Both the position numbers and the translations under genes were made by a program. A DNA stretch of 64,000 nt from Clostridium_AM sp964554365 (GTDB lineage Bacteria; Bacillota; Clostridia; Clostridiales; Clostridiaceae): assembly GCA_964554365.1 (NCBI GenBank), contig CAZKOJ010000001.1, positions 24,828 to 88,827 of the forward strand. The letters run 5' to 3'. This document shows, piece after piece, positions 34,692 to 44,107 of the stretch. The number at the start of each line of letters is the position of its first letter. Within the stretch, counting starts at the first letter, position 1. The notes beneath the pieces are model-generated. The model ran no database searches, was not told where the DNA came from, and saw nothing but the letters and a program-made list of their open reading frames with translations.

Positions 34692-35513
34692 TGTTTTTAT
34701 TATTATTCCTCCAACAATTGCTAAAATAAAACTTATAAAAGTACCTATAATAAAATACTCTGCAAAGCTAGTGTCATCCATTTTTTTTAACCTTGCAATT
34801 GATTTCGCAGTAAGTACAAAGCCTACCATTTGAGGTTGTCCAATTGACATCACTAAAAGTATAAAAATTCTTTCTAATACTCCAATTATAAATCCACCAT
34901 TTGGGCTTCCTATGTCCACATCTTTTGATTTTTTAACTATTACAAAATCTTTATCTATAAGCTTTCTATATGCTTTTAAATTTATAGCTTGGATATATTT
35001 ACGTATGAAAACTCCAGAACCCCAAGTACATGATAAAAAAATGATACCTATTATAAGCCATCTATCTGAACTACTGATACTATAGGGATAATTACTAATG
35101 ATATTAACTATTGCCTTTGATATCTTATTAATATCTAAGTTAGATATTAATAAAACGATTACTGAAATGTGAATTAATTGATCTGCTATGAATAAAAGAA
35201 TACTACTTTCTAAAGAAGCTTTTGATTTAATTATAAAAGTTTTTGTTTCATCAATTACAAAATGTAAAAAGGCTATATAAAGTAGTATTTCAAAATAATA
35301 TATATAATTGAACTTTATAGATTTATATAAGTTATGGTACACAATTAAAATAAAAAACATTACACAAAAGTGAATAAAGCCATGTACTGAATTTCCGATT
35401 AAATTCTCCTTGAAATTTTTGCTAAATCTCATATCTAAGATATATTGATTTTGAAAAATGAAGTCACCAATTAAATGGCTTATAATAAGTAATAAAACAA
35501 TACTCAAATACAT
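34665..35513 (-). CDS. DUF3307 multi-pass membrane protein
   Basis: A 282-residue protein with about seven hydrophobic segments. It starts with LLLIISHLIGDFIFQNQYI, characteristic of DUF3307, and includes a conserved HFVIDETKTFII block and a soluble loop (KLIDKDFVIVKKSKDVDIGS). The C-terminus carries two helices around an FAEYFIIG segment. It begins one base after the SatD stop, so the pair is translationally coupled, an arrangement common for these families. The biochemical role is unknown; a membrane effector or transporter partner of SatD is an inference. Confidence 0.82.
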   Translation of the reverse strand: MYLSIVLLLIISHLIGDFIFQNQYILDMRFSKNFKENLIGNSVHGFIHFCVMFFILIVYHNLYKSIKFNYIYYFEILLYIAFLHFVIDETKTFIIKSKASLESSILLFIADQLIHISVIVLLISNLDINKISKAIVNIISNYPYSISSSDRWLIIGIIFLSCTWGSGVFIRKYIQAINLKAYRKLIDKDFVIVKKSKDVDIGSPNGGFIIGVLERIFILLVMSIGQPQMVGFVLTAKSIARLKKMDDTSFAEYFIIGTFISFILAIVGGIIIKTLYIIPIIK

Positions 35514-35514
35514 T

Positions 35515-36282
35515 TTAGTATTCCTTTCTTATTTTGCAATAGGAGTCTATTAAAGCTTCTATAATAAAATTATTATTATTAATTACAAAATAGTTAGAAA
35601 CATTTAATTTTTGACTTATATCAGCTTTAGAAATATCTGGTTTTTGTTTAACTATATTATTATATGATCCTAATTCTTCATAAAGCTCTATTATATCTAA
35701 CTGTTTATCTGTTATTTTATTTTTTAACACTTCATTATTTTCAATTAGTGTATTAATAACTTTATTTATAGGTAAATCATATTCCCTTTCACAGTTAGTA
35801 GTAATTGCTACTTCACTAAACATACTAACTTTTTTCATAAATTCATTTACAAAAGAAGCGTCTTCAGCATTAAAATATATATTATTTTTTTTGCTATTTA
35901 ATTCCTTATTATAATATCTATTTTTATTTTTTGCTATATTTAATGCTTCTCTTGCCTTAATAAAGCATTCACCATCCATTGATGCTGTATCCTCATAAAT
36001 ATTAGTGCTAATATCTCCTATGCCAATTCCTGCATAAACATTTATTTTTTTCTTCCTTAAAAAATTTTGAAATTTATTTATAACATAATAACTTTTGATA
36101 GGATTTTCCAAAACTATTTGCCATTCATCCCCTAAAGTAATGGCTATAGGTGCCAACAATATGTCTTTAATCTCAGCATTTAACTTTTTTATGTAAGCCT
36201 TTAATTCATCTTGTATATCCTGCCTATTTTTTAATTTTCTCGATCCAGCTATATCTATATTTATAACTCCAAATAATCCCAT
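35515..36282 (-). CDS. SatD family protein (cyclase-like domain plus HTH)
   Basis: A 255-residue SatD protein. The N-terminal ~140 residues have INIDIAGSRKLKNRQDIQ, IAITLGDEWQIVL, VYAGIGIGDIST and MDGECFIKAREALNIAKN. In order and spacing these recall the metal-binding Asp, GD.(V/W) and GIG..G blocks of class III cyclases. The C-terminal ~90 residues form a helix-turn-helix (ISKADISQKLNVSNYFVINN). The name comes from the streptococcal sat (secretion and acid tolerance) locus. It is coupled to the DUF3307 membrane gene. Signalling is possible but unproven. Confidence 0.82.
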   Translation of the reverse strand: MGLFGVINIDIAGSRKLKNRQDIQDELKAYIKKLNAEIKDILLAPIAITLGDEWQIVLENPIKSYYVINKFQNFLRKKKINVYAGIGIGDISTNIYEDTASMDGECFIKAREALNIAKNKNRYYNKELNSKKNNIYFNAEDASFVNEFMKKVSMFSEVAITTNCEREYDLPINKVINTLIENNEVLKNKITDKQLDIIELYEELGSYNNIVKQKPDISKADISQKLNVSNYFVINNNNFIIEALIDSYCKIRKEY

Positions 36283-36574
36283 AATATCATCACCTTAAAA
36301 TATTTTATATTCTGATTTAAATTTTACTTATTAAAATTATATCATATAAAGTTCCTACTCCCAAACTTATAATGCTATTTTTTACCAATAACAAATTAAC
36401 TTATACTTCCTAATATATTGCAATGTTTGGTCACTTTGAGTATTTTAATCAACCAACTTATATGTTTGCCATTTTCTGTTTTTATTAAACATTTATCTTT
36501 TTTTAATGATACATTAAAAAAATGTTTGATGTATATCTAAAAATTTAATATAAATTAATAATATTCTGAGTTAA

Positions 36575-36609
36575 TAAAAAAACCTAAGAGTATATTAATA
36601 CCCTTAGGT
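36575..36609 (-). terminator. Terminator of the allE unit
   Basis: CCTAAGGGTAT pairs with ATACTCTTAGG (one mismatch), followed on the minus strand by TTTTTTTA. The ~290 bp between it and the SatD start are AT-rich and show no gene. Confidence 0.75.
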
Positions 36610-36648
36610 CTGAAAGGAAATTTTTTGAAGACTATGAATAACTAAATT

Positions 36649-36798
36649 TTAGTTTTGAACAATTAAAGTACCAGTTTTTCCTTCTATACCTTCCTTAGCT
36701 AGATTTATCATACCAACTTGAGAACCATTTCCATGAGTTATTATTAATTCATTACCTACCTCGATTAAATCAACTAAATCATCTCTTGAAATTCTCAT
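36649..36798 (-). pseudogene. Carbamate kinase-like mini-ORF (relic)
   Basis: A 49-codon frame contains LIIThgNGSQVGMINLAKE-type sequence, matching the carbamate kinase segment VITHGNGPQVGMINLA. The rest of the ~310-residue kinase is missing, and the frame closes with GKTGTLIVQN. It lies 21 bp after allE. In anaerobes carbamate kinase is the ATP-forming last step of allantoin and purine degradation, so this is probably the remains of that operon after an internal deletion. Confidence 0.5.
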
Positions 36799-36819
36799 TG
36801 ATTTCACCTCATCAATTTA

Positions 36820-37581
36820 TTATAAAACTACGTCTCTATTACAATCTTTTGAGTAAATATAAGATAAATTTTCTCTTCCTACACCGTAGCAACATTGTGG
36901 AACGTATGGTCCAAACCAAATATAATCGTCTTTCTTAACAGGTATCCATTCATTATCTAAATTATAAACTCCTTCTCCAGATAACAAATAAGCACCATGT
37001 TCCTGCACATGAGTTTCAACAAAAGGATGACATGCACCAGGATGGAAAGTTAGAATATGAAAATTCATATCAAAAGCTATATCTATTGGTAAGAAGTCTT
37101 TTATCTTAACATTAACCATATTGTCATAGTCTCTTTCTTCTATGTCATTTATATTTCCTACAACAGTCCAAGGCTTCTTTCCTTCGATTGCTTGATATTT
37201 TTGTTTATATAAGAATAGTTTTGATTCTTCCTCAAGCATATTCTCTAAATACATCTTTATACCAGCTGGACAATACAAATATCCACCTGCTTCTAGAACA
37301 TATTCTTTATCCTCTGCAGTTGCTTTTATTTTTCCTTCTATACAGTAAACAAAAGTTTCTATTCCTTCAGCACCAAAGCCTGCTGTATTTTTCCCGCCCT
37401 TTTCCATAGTAATTATATAATCTACAAAACTTGCTCCTAATTTGGGGGATGCTAGAATAGACACTCTACAATTTTCAAATCCTGGTACTATATTGTTTAC
37501 AAGTCCTTCTGGAGCTATTAATGCATAACTGCCATGTTTTATAATTGACCTACTTGCTAATAAATCTTTTGGATATCCCAT
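36820..37581 (-). CDS. allE: (S)-ureidoglycine aminohydrolase
   Basis: A 253-residue two-cupin protein of the AllE/YlbA family, which releases ammonia from (S)-ureidoglycine in allantoin breakdown. Typical blocks are LLASRSIIKHGSYALIAPEG, AEGIETFVYCIEGK in the first cupin, and FHPGACHPFVETHVQEHGAY, the metal-binding segment of the second cupin. The tail DDYIWFGPYVPQCCYGVG is conserved. Length is normal. No other complete allantoin gene is in the window; partial relics flank it on both sides. Confidence 0.93.
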   Translation of the reverse strand: MGYPKDLLASRSIIKHGSYALIAPEGLVNNIVPGFENCRVSILASPKLGASFVDYIITMEKGGKNTAGFGAEGIETFVYCIEGKIKATAEDKEYVLEAGGYLYCPAGIKMYLENMLEEESKLFLYKQKYQAIEGKKPWTVVGNINDIEERDYDNMVNVKIKDFLPIDIAFDMNFHILTFHPGACHPFVETHVQEHGAYLLSGEGVYNLDNEWIPVKKDDYIWFGPYVPQCCYGVGRENLSYIYSKDCNRDVVL

Positions 37582-37727
37582 AATAAATCTCTCCTTCCTA
37601 CTTCGTATTGTTCATCTAAAGCTTCCAAAGCTTTTGTAAAGCATCCTAGTAGCACTCTTACTGTACCTGCAACTTTTGCATTCTTCAGTACATTCATTTT
37701 TAATAATTCGCTTACCCTTAATTCCAA
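37557..37727 (-). pseudogene. PucR-type regulator N-terminal remnant
   Basis: A short frame from a TTG at 37727, with a ribosome binding site AGAGGTG, reads ELRVSELLKMNVLKNAKVAG. This matches the first ~25 residues of PucR-like purine catabolism regulators. It then turns into unrelated sequence and overlaps the allE start. It is probably the stump of a regulator that once controlled the purine genes. Confidence 0.4.
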
Positions 37728-38227
37728 TGCTTTCACCTCTTGTTCATAATTTTTACAGAATCCCTAGATCCTTAGTATATAATATAACAGGTTAAATAGA
37801 CATTTTAATATATTTTCTTGCAATAATTATAATTTTACTATTATTTTCACATTTTTTATTTATCAATATGTGCTAAAAATAATAAGCTGAATTTTCATAA
37901 AATAGATAAGCATAATATCTATCGAAAAGTAATTTTTTACACATCTTAACAGCAATGTCTGTTACTATTTAAAGGCTTTATTAAAAGTTTCCTCAAAATC
38001 ACTTTTGCTACATTATACCTTTCTTTTGCCATAATTATCTCTCCGAATTCTTGTAAAATGCCATTATTATTCCTAATATATACTATAGGCTTTAAACACA
38101 TAGAGTATGGTTCCATTTCTAAACACTTTACTTTCTATATTAAGCTTTATCGACTGTTTAATCATATTGTTTATACCACTATGCTATACTTATAACTAAA
38201 AATCGTATTGAAGAAGGAATGTATAAG
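37728..38227. other. Intergenic stretch, one unassigned short frame
   Basis: About 500 AT-rich bases upstream of the acetyltransferase. A minus-strand frame at 37946-38116 (56 codons, containing LKPIVYIRNNNGILQEFGEI) looks like the end of a protein, but it has no ribosome binding site and I cannot assign it. Confidence 0.4.
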
Positions 38228-38788
38228 ATGAGTGAAAAACAAAAGATGCTAAATGGTGAAATATATAATGCCTATGATGAAAATTTAATACTTTTAAGAA
38301 ATAAAGCTAGACACCTTACAAAATTATATAATAATACAGACCCTGAGGAAACAATTGATCGAATAAATATTCTTAAAAAACTATTTGGAAAAATAGGAGA
38401 AAATTTCGAAATAGAGCCTCCTTTTCATTGTGATTATGGCACTAATATTGAAATTGGAGAAACTTTCTATGCAAATTTTAATTTTTTAGTTTTAGATGAT
38501 GGACTTGTAAAAATTGGAGACAATGTATTAATTGCTCCTAATGTAAGTATATTTACTGCAACTCATCTAATTGATCCTAAATTAAGACCTAAAAATGGAG
38601 ATTATACAAAAGCTGTAACTATAGGAAATAATGTATGGATTGGTGGTGGATCTATAATAAATCCTGGTGTAACTATTGGAGACAATAGCGTAATAGGTTC
38701 TGGTAGCGTGGTTACAAAAAATATTCCAGCCAATGTCGTGGCTGTTGGAAACCCTTGTAAAATAATAAAATATATTGATAAAGAATAA
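38228..38788 (+). CDS. Maltose/galactoside-type O-acetyltransferase (hexapeptide repeat)
   Basis: A 186-residue left-handed beta-helix acetyltransferase of the Maa/LacA/NodL class, which moves acetyl from acetyl-CoA to a sugar hydroxyl. The start MSEKQKMLNGEIYNAYD matches the family's N-terminal cap. The catalytic His is in ATHLIDPKLRPK, and hexapeptide repeats follow (GNNVWIGGGSIINPGVTIGD, NSVIGSGSVVTKNIPANVV). The ATG at 38228 fits family starts and the AAGGA spacing better than the one at 38219. It is followed by a good terminator. Confidence 0.92.
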   Translation: MSEKQKMLNGEIYNAYDENLILLRNKARHLTKLYNNTDPEETIDRINILKKLFGKIGENFEIEPPFHCDYGTNIEIGETFYANFNFLVLDDGLVKIGDNVLIAPNVSIFTATHLIDPKLRPKNGDYTKAVTIGNNVWIGGGSIINPGVTIGDNSVIGSGSVVTKNIPANVVAVGNPCKIIKYIDKE

Positions 38789-38805
38789 TAAAATTTGTTT
38801 AATCA

Positions 38806-38842
38806 AGACTTTCACTAATAAAAATAAGTGAAAGTCTTTTAA
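38806..38842 (+). terminator. Terminator of the acetyltransferase gene
   Basis: AGACTTTCACT pairs with AGTGAAAGTCT and is followed by TTTT. Confidence 0.75.
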
Positions 38843-38947
38843 AAGTTTAAAATACTACAAGCTAAACTCAAAATACCAATAAAAATATCTAAATATTGAA
38901 CTTTGTGATTAAACAAATTGCCTTATATATGAAAGGAACGATTAATA

Positions 38948-39943
38948 TTGGGAAATATAGCTAGTTTAACATTAAAAAGAGATTTGCATTATGCTAAAAA
39001 AGGAATAGCCTATTCTTTAATTTCAGGTATAACCTGGGGTATGGATGCCTTATTGCTCGGGTATGTATTGACTCAATATCCATTTAATGATACTAAAGCT
39101 GCCTTAATAGTAGCACCTCTTGTAGGCGCATGTATACATACAGGACTTTCAGCTTTTTTCACTATAATTTATAATTTGTTTACCGGTAAAATCAAAGAGT
39201 TTGGAAGATGTCTTTTTAGTAAAATGGGCATATTTATTATTATTTCTGCTATTTGTAGTGGACCACTGGCAATGTCGGGATATTTGTTTGCAATTAATAT
39301 GGCAGGGGCTTCATATGCAGCCGTTATTACATCTACTTATCCTGCTATAGGCGCTGCTTTGGCGGTAATATTTCTTAAGGAAAAATTAAATAAAAGAGTT
39401 TTGATGGGAATTATATTGTGTGTTGTTGGAGCTGTAGCTACAGGATATTCTCCCCTAAGTACTTCATTGCATCCTAAGTTTTATTTGGGAATAATATTTG
39501 CTGTTTTAGCTTCAATAGGTTGGGGCTTAGAAGGTGTATTCGGCGCTTATGCTATGGATGTTGTAGATCCTGAAATAGCTATTTCAGTTCGTCAAACTGT
39601 CTCATTTTTTATATATATAATTTTTGTAATTCCATTTATACATGGATTTGGAATGTTTTTCAAGGCATTTGCAGCACCTAGTATGCTGGTTTTTGCATTA
39701 ACAGGTATAGTATGCAGCGTATCATATGTTGCTTGGTATTTTGGCTTAAGCATGACTGGAGTAGGAAGAGCTATGGCTCTTAATATTACTTATTCTATAT
39801 GGGTAATATTATTAGATTGGATAATAAATGGAGTACATGCTTCTCCAAATTTAATAATTGGGTGTTTGATAATTGTGTTTGGAGCAATTCTCGTTTCAGG
39901 CAATCCAAAAGAAATGATAAAATTAAGAGAATATAAGGAGTAA
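38948..39943 (+). CDS. EamA/DMT family transporter
   Basis: A 331-residue membrane protein with ten hydrophobic helices in two EamA repeats: the first around GIAYSLISGITWGMDALLLG, the second around LGIIFAVLASIGWGLEGVFG. Conserved TSTYPAIGAALAVIFLKEKL ends the first half. The start is a TTG at 38948 behind GAAAGGAA. It probably exports a small metabolite. It forms an operon with the small gene four bases downstream. Confidence 0.85.
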   Translation: MGNIASLTLKRDLHYAKKGIAYSLISGITWGMDALLLGYVLTQYPFNDTKAALIVAPLVGACIHTGLSAFFTIIYNLFTGKIKEFGRCLFSKMGIFIIISAICSGPLAMSGYLFAINMAGASYAAVITSTYPAIGAALAVIFLKEKLNKRVLMGIILCVVGAVATGYSPLSTSLHPKFYLGIIFAVLASIGWGLEGVFGAYAMDVVDPEIAISVRQTVSFFIYIIFVIPFIHGFGMFFKAFAAPSMLVFALTGIVCSVSYVAWYFGLSMTGVGRAMALNITYSIWVILLDWIINGVHASPNLIIGCLIIVFGAILVSGNPKEMIKLREYKE

Positions 39944-39947
39944 TAAT

Positions 39948-40298
39948 ATGAGAATGAAACTACCAATGAAATTTAGAATACTACAATTAATTTGTGAAAG
40001 AAGTATTCAACTTAAAATAATAAATACATGTGAAATTATAAAGCTGATTAATTTAGAATATGGGAATGAAAGACAATGTTGTGATAAAATTGTACAAACA
40101 CATATTCTAGCACTAAAATCAGTAGGATTAATTGAAGAAATTCATGTTTATGAAAATAAAAATCAATTAATATCCGAATATAAGTCAACCAGTGAAGGCT
40201 TTAACAGAATGAAACTTATACCTAATAATGCTGAAAGCTATAAAGAATGGCTGCCTTTCAAAGGACGAGTTAGTGCTTTAATAAATCATAGTAGCTAA
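39948..40298 (+). CDS. Hypothetical winged-helix-like protein
   Basis: A 116-residue protein without a named family. The predicted helices in MKFRILQLICERSIQLKI and HILALKSVGLIEEIHVYE, followed by a beta-rich segment, resemble a small winged helix regulator. The start follows AAGGAGTAATAAT. It lies just after the EamA gene, so it may regulate that exporter; this is inferred from position. Confidence 0.6.
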   Translation: MRMKLPMKFRILQLICERSIQLKIINTCEIIKLINLEYGNERQCCDKIVQTHILALKSVGLIEEIHVYENKNQLISEYKSTSEGFNRMKLIPNNAESYKEWLPFKGRVSALINHSS

Positions 40299-40365
40299 TA
40301 GAAAGCTCACTCATTCTGATCTTCAAAGCACTTAACTTTTTCCTTTAATTTAAATAATTACTAAT

Positions 40366-41133
40366 TTATTCGTATTCCAAATTACTTATTGTATTTAAAA
40401 TTTTAAAATTAGCTCTATCATTTTTTTGTATTGCTTCCAAGCTCTCCCGACAAAAATTTGCTATTGGATTGGATTGATATTCTCCACAAACATCTATACC
40501 ACAAATTCGTTTATTTATAGCAATAGATTTAATTAAATTAAGCAACTGTATAAGCTTCATATTTCCTTGATCCCAATTTGTTACTGCTTCTGATTCCTCA
40601 AGAACATCTTTATCAATACTAACATAGACATCATCAGTAGAAATTGCTAATTTTATGTGTTTTTTTATATCTGCTTGTCCTACATCTTCTTCCGAAAATA
40701 CTAAAACCTTTTTATTTAAATTTTGTGGTATAGATTTCATCAAATCCTCCCTAGTGCCTATAATAACAACTTTTTTAAGCATTGGCAGCTTCTCTAAGGA
40801 TTTCAATACCCAAGATCCACAGGTTACTAGAGATTCACAGGGAGCATCCATCATATCTGTATGATGATCGAATAGAACTAGCGTGAAGGGATCTTGAACT
40901 TCTGACATAAGCAGATAGGTCACATAATGGTAGTTACCGCTTCCTATAAATGTTATTCCTCTATCTTTCCGTTTTTTCAATCTCTTACTAATGGACACTA
41001 AAGACTTCCTTTCACAATATTTGTTTGTATTTTTAATATCTGAAAGGTTAATCCTTTCGTAATGTGTTTTTTGGAAATATGTTTGAGTATGATATACTTC
41101 ATCAAAATCCAATATATTTACTGAAATTCCCAC
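40366..41133 (-). CDS. Arginase/agmatinase superfamily protein
   Basis: A 255-residue ureohydrolase-fold protein. Metal-site motifs are present as LVLFDHHTDMMDAP (usual DAHxD) and VYVSIDKDVLEES (usual SxDxDxxDP). The first motif, usually GGDHS, reads GSGNYHYVT and keeps a His. The final segment GIDVCGEY holds further conserved residues. It is shorter and more diverged than arginase itself, so the substrate (arginine, agmatine, formiminoglutamate or other) is uncertain. It is monocistronic. Confidence 0.8.
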   Translation of the reverse strand: MGISVNILDFDEVYHTQTYFQKTHYERINLSDIKNTNKYCERKSLVSISKRLKKRKDRGITFIGSGNYHYVTYLLMSEVQDPFTLVLFDHHTDMMDAPCESLVTCGSWVLKSLEKLPMLKKVVIIGTREDLMKSIPQNLNKKVLVFSEEDVGQADIKKHIKLAISTDDVYVSIDKDVLEESEAVTNWDQGNMKLIQLLNLIKSIAINKRICGIDVCGEYQSNPIANFCRESLEAIQKNDRANFKILNTISNLEYE

Positions 41134-41302
41134 AGCTCATCCACCTCCATATTATTCTTATTAGTCTTTCATCTGCGGTGTTTTAAACCTTTTCGACAAA
41201 GATACTATTCCAATATCTATGCATAATTATATATCAAAGGAAATTAAACTGTAAAATGACATGTTTGACATAATTTCCTTGTAAACTCTATGTTTAGACA
41301 GT

Positions 41303-41345
41303 AAAGGCCTATAAACCTTATCAATTTAAGGTTTATAGGCCTTTT
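41303..41345. terminator. Bidirectional terminator
   Basis: AAAGGCCTATAAACCTTA pairs perfectly with TAAGGTTTATAGGCCTTT across a short loop, with T-rich flanks on both strands. It separates the ABC permease gene from the arginase-like gene. Confidence 0.8.
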
Positions 41346-41403
41346 ACTTACTTTACAACAATATTTAACATAGAAAGTGCTAATTTATACACTGCTCCAT
41401 TTT

Positions 41404-42156
41404 TTATCCGATATCTGCTTTTTTATAATACAATGTACATAAAGCTATTCCTACTATAAAAGTAACTACTGCTGATAAAATGCTTATTTGAGGAATAGTC
41501 ACCATACTCGCAGTTATTGGTGCTGTACTGTTATATTTATCTAGAAGAGGCATAATTGGAAGCATAACTAAACATGATGGCATAGTCTGAACAACTTTTT
41601 CACTTAAATTAAATGCAACTATGTCTAACATCCAAAGAGAAACTCCATATATAATTGGAGCTATTAAATTTCTACTTACTGATGCTATAAATACAGTAAT
41701 AGGTACTAAGGCTGATTGAAATATTATTATATAGAAATTTACTTTTAAGTAAGTGAAAATTATATTAGTAGTTAAATTTTCATGAGGAACAATTAATCCT
41801 AAAACTATGATTATACAAAACTTAAACATATAAACTACAGCTATAATAATTATAGTTACAATTATTTTACTCACAAATATTTTAATTCTAGTTGTGGGAT
41901 ATGAATATAATTCTCTTGCTGTATTATCTGTAAATTCTTTTGAAACTAAAGTTGCAGCTACAATTATAAATACAAGAATAAATGTAAAAGATGAACCCAT
42001 CTGCTCTCTAAACATGTATTTATTCCAATTTATAACCGCTCCTTTATTTTCTGTAAATAAAAACATTAATGGAAAAATAGCACATACCCCAAGCATTGTT
42101 GGAAAAATTTTCAATCTTTTCATTTTTAAAAATTCACAATATATCATATTAAACAT
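41404..42156 (-). CDS. ABC-2 type transporter permease
   Basis: A 250-residue integral membrane protein with six hydrophobic helices (ILVFIIVAATLVSKEF, then FVSKIIVTIIIIAVVYMF and others). It resembles the membrane subunits of bacitracin and lantibiotic immunity ABC exporters. It overlaps its ATPase gene by 8 bp, so the two are coupled. The neighbouring two-component system suggests induction by a cell-envelope-active peptide. Confidence 0.85.
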   Translation of the reverse strand: MFNMIYCEFLKMKRLKIFPTMLGVCAIFPLMFLFTENKGAVINWNKYMFREQMGSSFTFILVFIIVAATLVSKEFTDNTARELYSYPTTRIKIFVSKIIVTIIIIAVVYMFKFCIIIVLGLIVPHENLTTNIIFTYLKVNFYIIIFQSALVPITVFIASVSRNLIAPIIYGVSLWMLDIVAFNLSEKVVQTMPSCLVMLPIMPLLDKYNSTAPITASMVTIPQISILSAVVTFIVGIALCTLYYKKADIG

Positions 42157-43069
42157 TTTTATTACCTCCAGTAAGTTTTACAAAATAATCTTCAAGTGTG
42201 TCAACCTTAACACTTAATTCTTCCACATCAATGTCATTATTTATTAAAATCTTTGATATCTCAGATATTTTATTTAACTTTTCATAAACCCTTATAATAT
42301 TTTCTTCTGATATTTTATAATCAAATATATCTAACTCTTTTTCTAAAATAACAGAAGCCTTTTTATCATTATTTACTTTTATCTTTAAATAACGTCTGTT
42401 CTTCTTTTCCATTTCTTTATACTCTATTTCTTCTAACAACTTTCCCTTATGTATTATTCCAATTTTTGTTGCTAACTGATGAATTTCTCCTAATATATGA
42501 CTGGACATTAAAATAGTTATTTCTCTCTTTTTACATAAATCAATTAAAGTTTCCCTAATTGATTTTATTCCTATAGGATCTAATCCATTAGTAGGTTCAT
42601 CTAATATAAGAAACTCTGGTTTATGAAGTATTGCTCTAGCAATTCCTAAACGCTGCTTCATCCCTAGTGAGAACTTCTTCACAGTTTTCTTTTTTATATC
42701 ATTTAAATCTAATCCAACAATATCTAAGGCTTCTTTTATATACTCCTTATTTTCTATGCCCATCATTCTTCTATGAATCTCTAAATTTTCTTCCGCTGTA
42801 AGATTTGGATAAAAACCAGGGGTTTCTATTATCGCTCCAATCTTACCATAAATATCTCTTGAAAAATGACTTTGTCCAAATAACTCAAATTGTCCTTTTG
42901 AAGTATTTACAAGCCCCATTATCATTTTTAAAGTAGTAGTTTTACCTGCTCCATTTTGACCTAAAAATCCATATATTTCACCTTTATTTATAGTCATATT
43001 CAAGTTGTCCACCACATTAATATTTTTATAAGTTTTAGTTAAGTTATAAGTTTTTAATATATGCTCCAC
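42149..43069 (-). CDS. ABC transporter ATPase (bacitracin/lantibiotic-immunity type)
   Basis: A 306-residue ATPase with Walker A GQNGAGKTT, signature FSLGMKQRLGIA and Walker B FLILDEPTNGLDP, plus a C-terminal extension typical of BcrA-type subunits. Start ATG follows TTTGGAGGTAATGAC. It is downstream of the sensor kinase. The 99-bp gap between them holds a short inverted repeat (GGATTATACTT and AGAGTATAGTCC) that may be an operator or weak terminator. Confidence 0.9.
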   Translation of the reverse strand: MEHILKTYNLTKTYKNINVVDNLNMTINKGEIYGFLGQNGAGKTTTLKMIMGLVNTSKGQFELFGQSHFSRDIYGKIGAIIETPGFYPNLTAEENLEIHRRMMGIENKEYIKEALDIVGLDLNDIKKKTVKKFSLGMKQRLGIARAILHKPEFLILDEPTNGLDPIGIKSIRETLIDLCKKREITILMSSHILGEIHQLATKIGIIHKGKLLEEIEYKEMEKKNRRYLKIKVNNDKKASVILEKELDIFDYKISEENIIRVYEKLNKISEISKILINNDIDVEELSVKVDTLEDYFVKLTGGNKNV

Positions 43070-43168
43070 GTCATTACCTCCAAATTAAATTTTAGAACTT
43101 CCTTCAACAATCAAAAGGACTATACTCTTAATATAAAGTATAATCCTTAAACCCCTTTTACACATTTC

Positions 43169-44107
43169 TTACAAATTCCTTAAATATTTTACATGAAGCT
43201 CATCTATAGGCAGTGAAAAAGAAAAAGTTGTTTTTTCATAAGGAATACTAGTTATTTTAATTTCACCATTTTGTTTTTCCACTAGTTTCTTAACTATAGT
43301 AAGTCCTATTCCGCTGCCTTGTAATTTTCTATTTCTTGATTTTTCCGCAGTATATAATCTTTCAAAAATATAGCTAATATCCTCTTTAGGTATTCCCTTT
43401 CCTTTATCCCAAACATTAATATACGCTTTATCTTTATCCTGTTTTACATCAATTCCTATAACCTTACCCTCTGAACCATACTTTAGGCTATTAGAAACTA
43501 AATTATTTAAAATTCTATTTATAGCTCCTTCATCTCCTAAAGCATATATATCTTTATCTGGAATATTAAATACAGGCTCTATACCCTGCTGTATAAAATC
43601 ATTGTAAAATACAATTACATTCTGTCTTATTATTTCTGACAAGTTAACTCTCTTAATTTCTAGTTTTAAATCATTAGATTCAATCTTAGACAACTGAAAA
43701 AATTCTTCCATTAGAACTTTTAAGTTATTTCCCTTTTTCTCTATAATATCTATGTATTCTTTTTTCTCTTCTTCATTTATATTAGGATCTTTAATAAACT
43801 CTACATATCCGAGTAACGAAGTTAAAGGAGTTCTTAAATCATGAGAAATATTAGAAATCATCTTTTTTCTATCTTCCTCATAATTCTTATTTAAATTTAA
43901 TACCTTTTGAAACTCATCAATAAGCTTGTTTAAATTACTAACTAGTTTACCAACAGCTTTATTATGATTCTGTAATCTAACTCTCTGATTAAAGTTTCCT
44001 AATATAATTTCATTTATAATTTCTGCTATATAAAAATTTTTTCTATTTTGCTTAATTATAATTCCAATAAGAACAACAATTATTGCAATTAAAATAGCAT
44101 ACATCAT
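43169..44107 (-). CDS. Sensor histidine kinase with single N-terminal helix
   Basis: A 312-residue kinase with one membrane helix (AILIAIIVVLIGIIIK) and no extracellular sensor domain. The HisKA H-box is ISHDLRTPLTSLLGYV, and the catalytic domain has NRILNNLVSNSLKYG and GSGIGLTIVKKL. Such minimal kinases often sense through a partner ABC transporter. Its ATG overlaps the regulator's stop (ATGA). Confidence 0.88.
   Translation of the reverse strand: MMYAILIAIIVVLIGIIIKQNRKNFYIAEIINEIILGNFNQRVRLQNHNKAVGKLVSNLNKLIDEFQKVLNLNKNYEEDRKKMISNISHDLRTPLTSLLGYVEFIKDPNINEEEKKEYIDIIEKKGNNLKVLMEEFFQLSKIESNDLKLEIKRVNLSEIIRQNVIVFYNDFIQQGIEPVFNIPDKDIYALGDEGAINRILNNLVSNSLKYGSEGKVIGIDVKQDKDKAYINVWDKGKGIPKEDISYIFERLYTAEKSRNRKLQGSGIGLTIVKKLVEKQNGEIKITSIPYEKTTFSFSLPIDELHVKYLRNL

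Noticed and set aside
36420..36540. AAACATTT/AAATGTTT inverted repeat as a regulatory site
   Set aside because: The arms are short and low complexity, with a long loop; not distinguishable from background.
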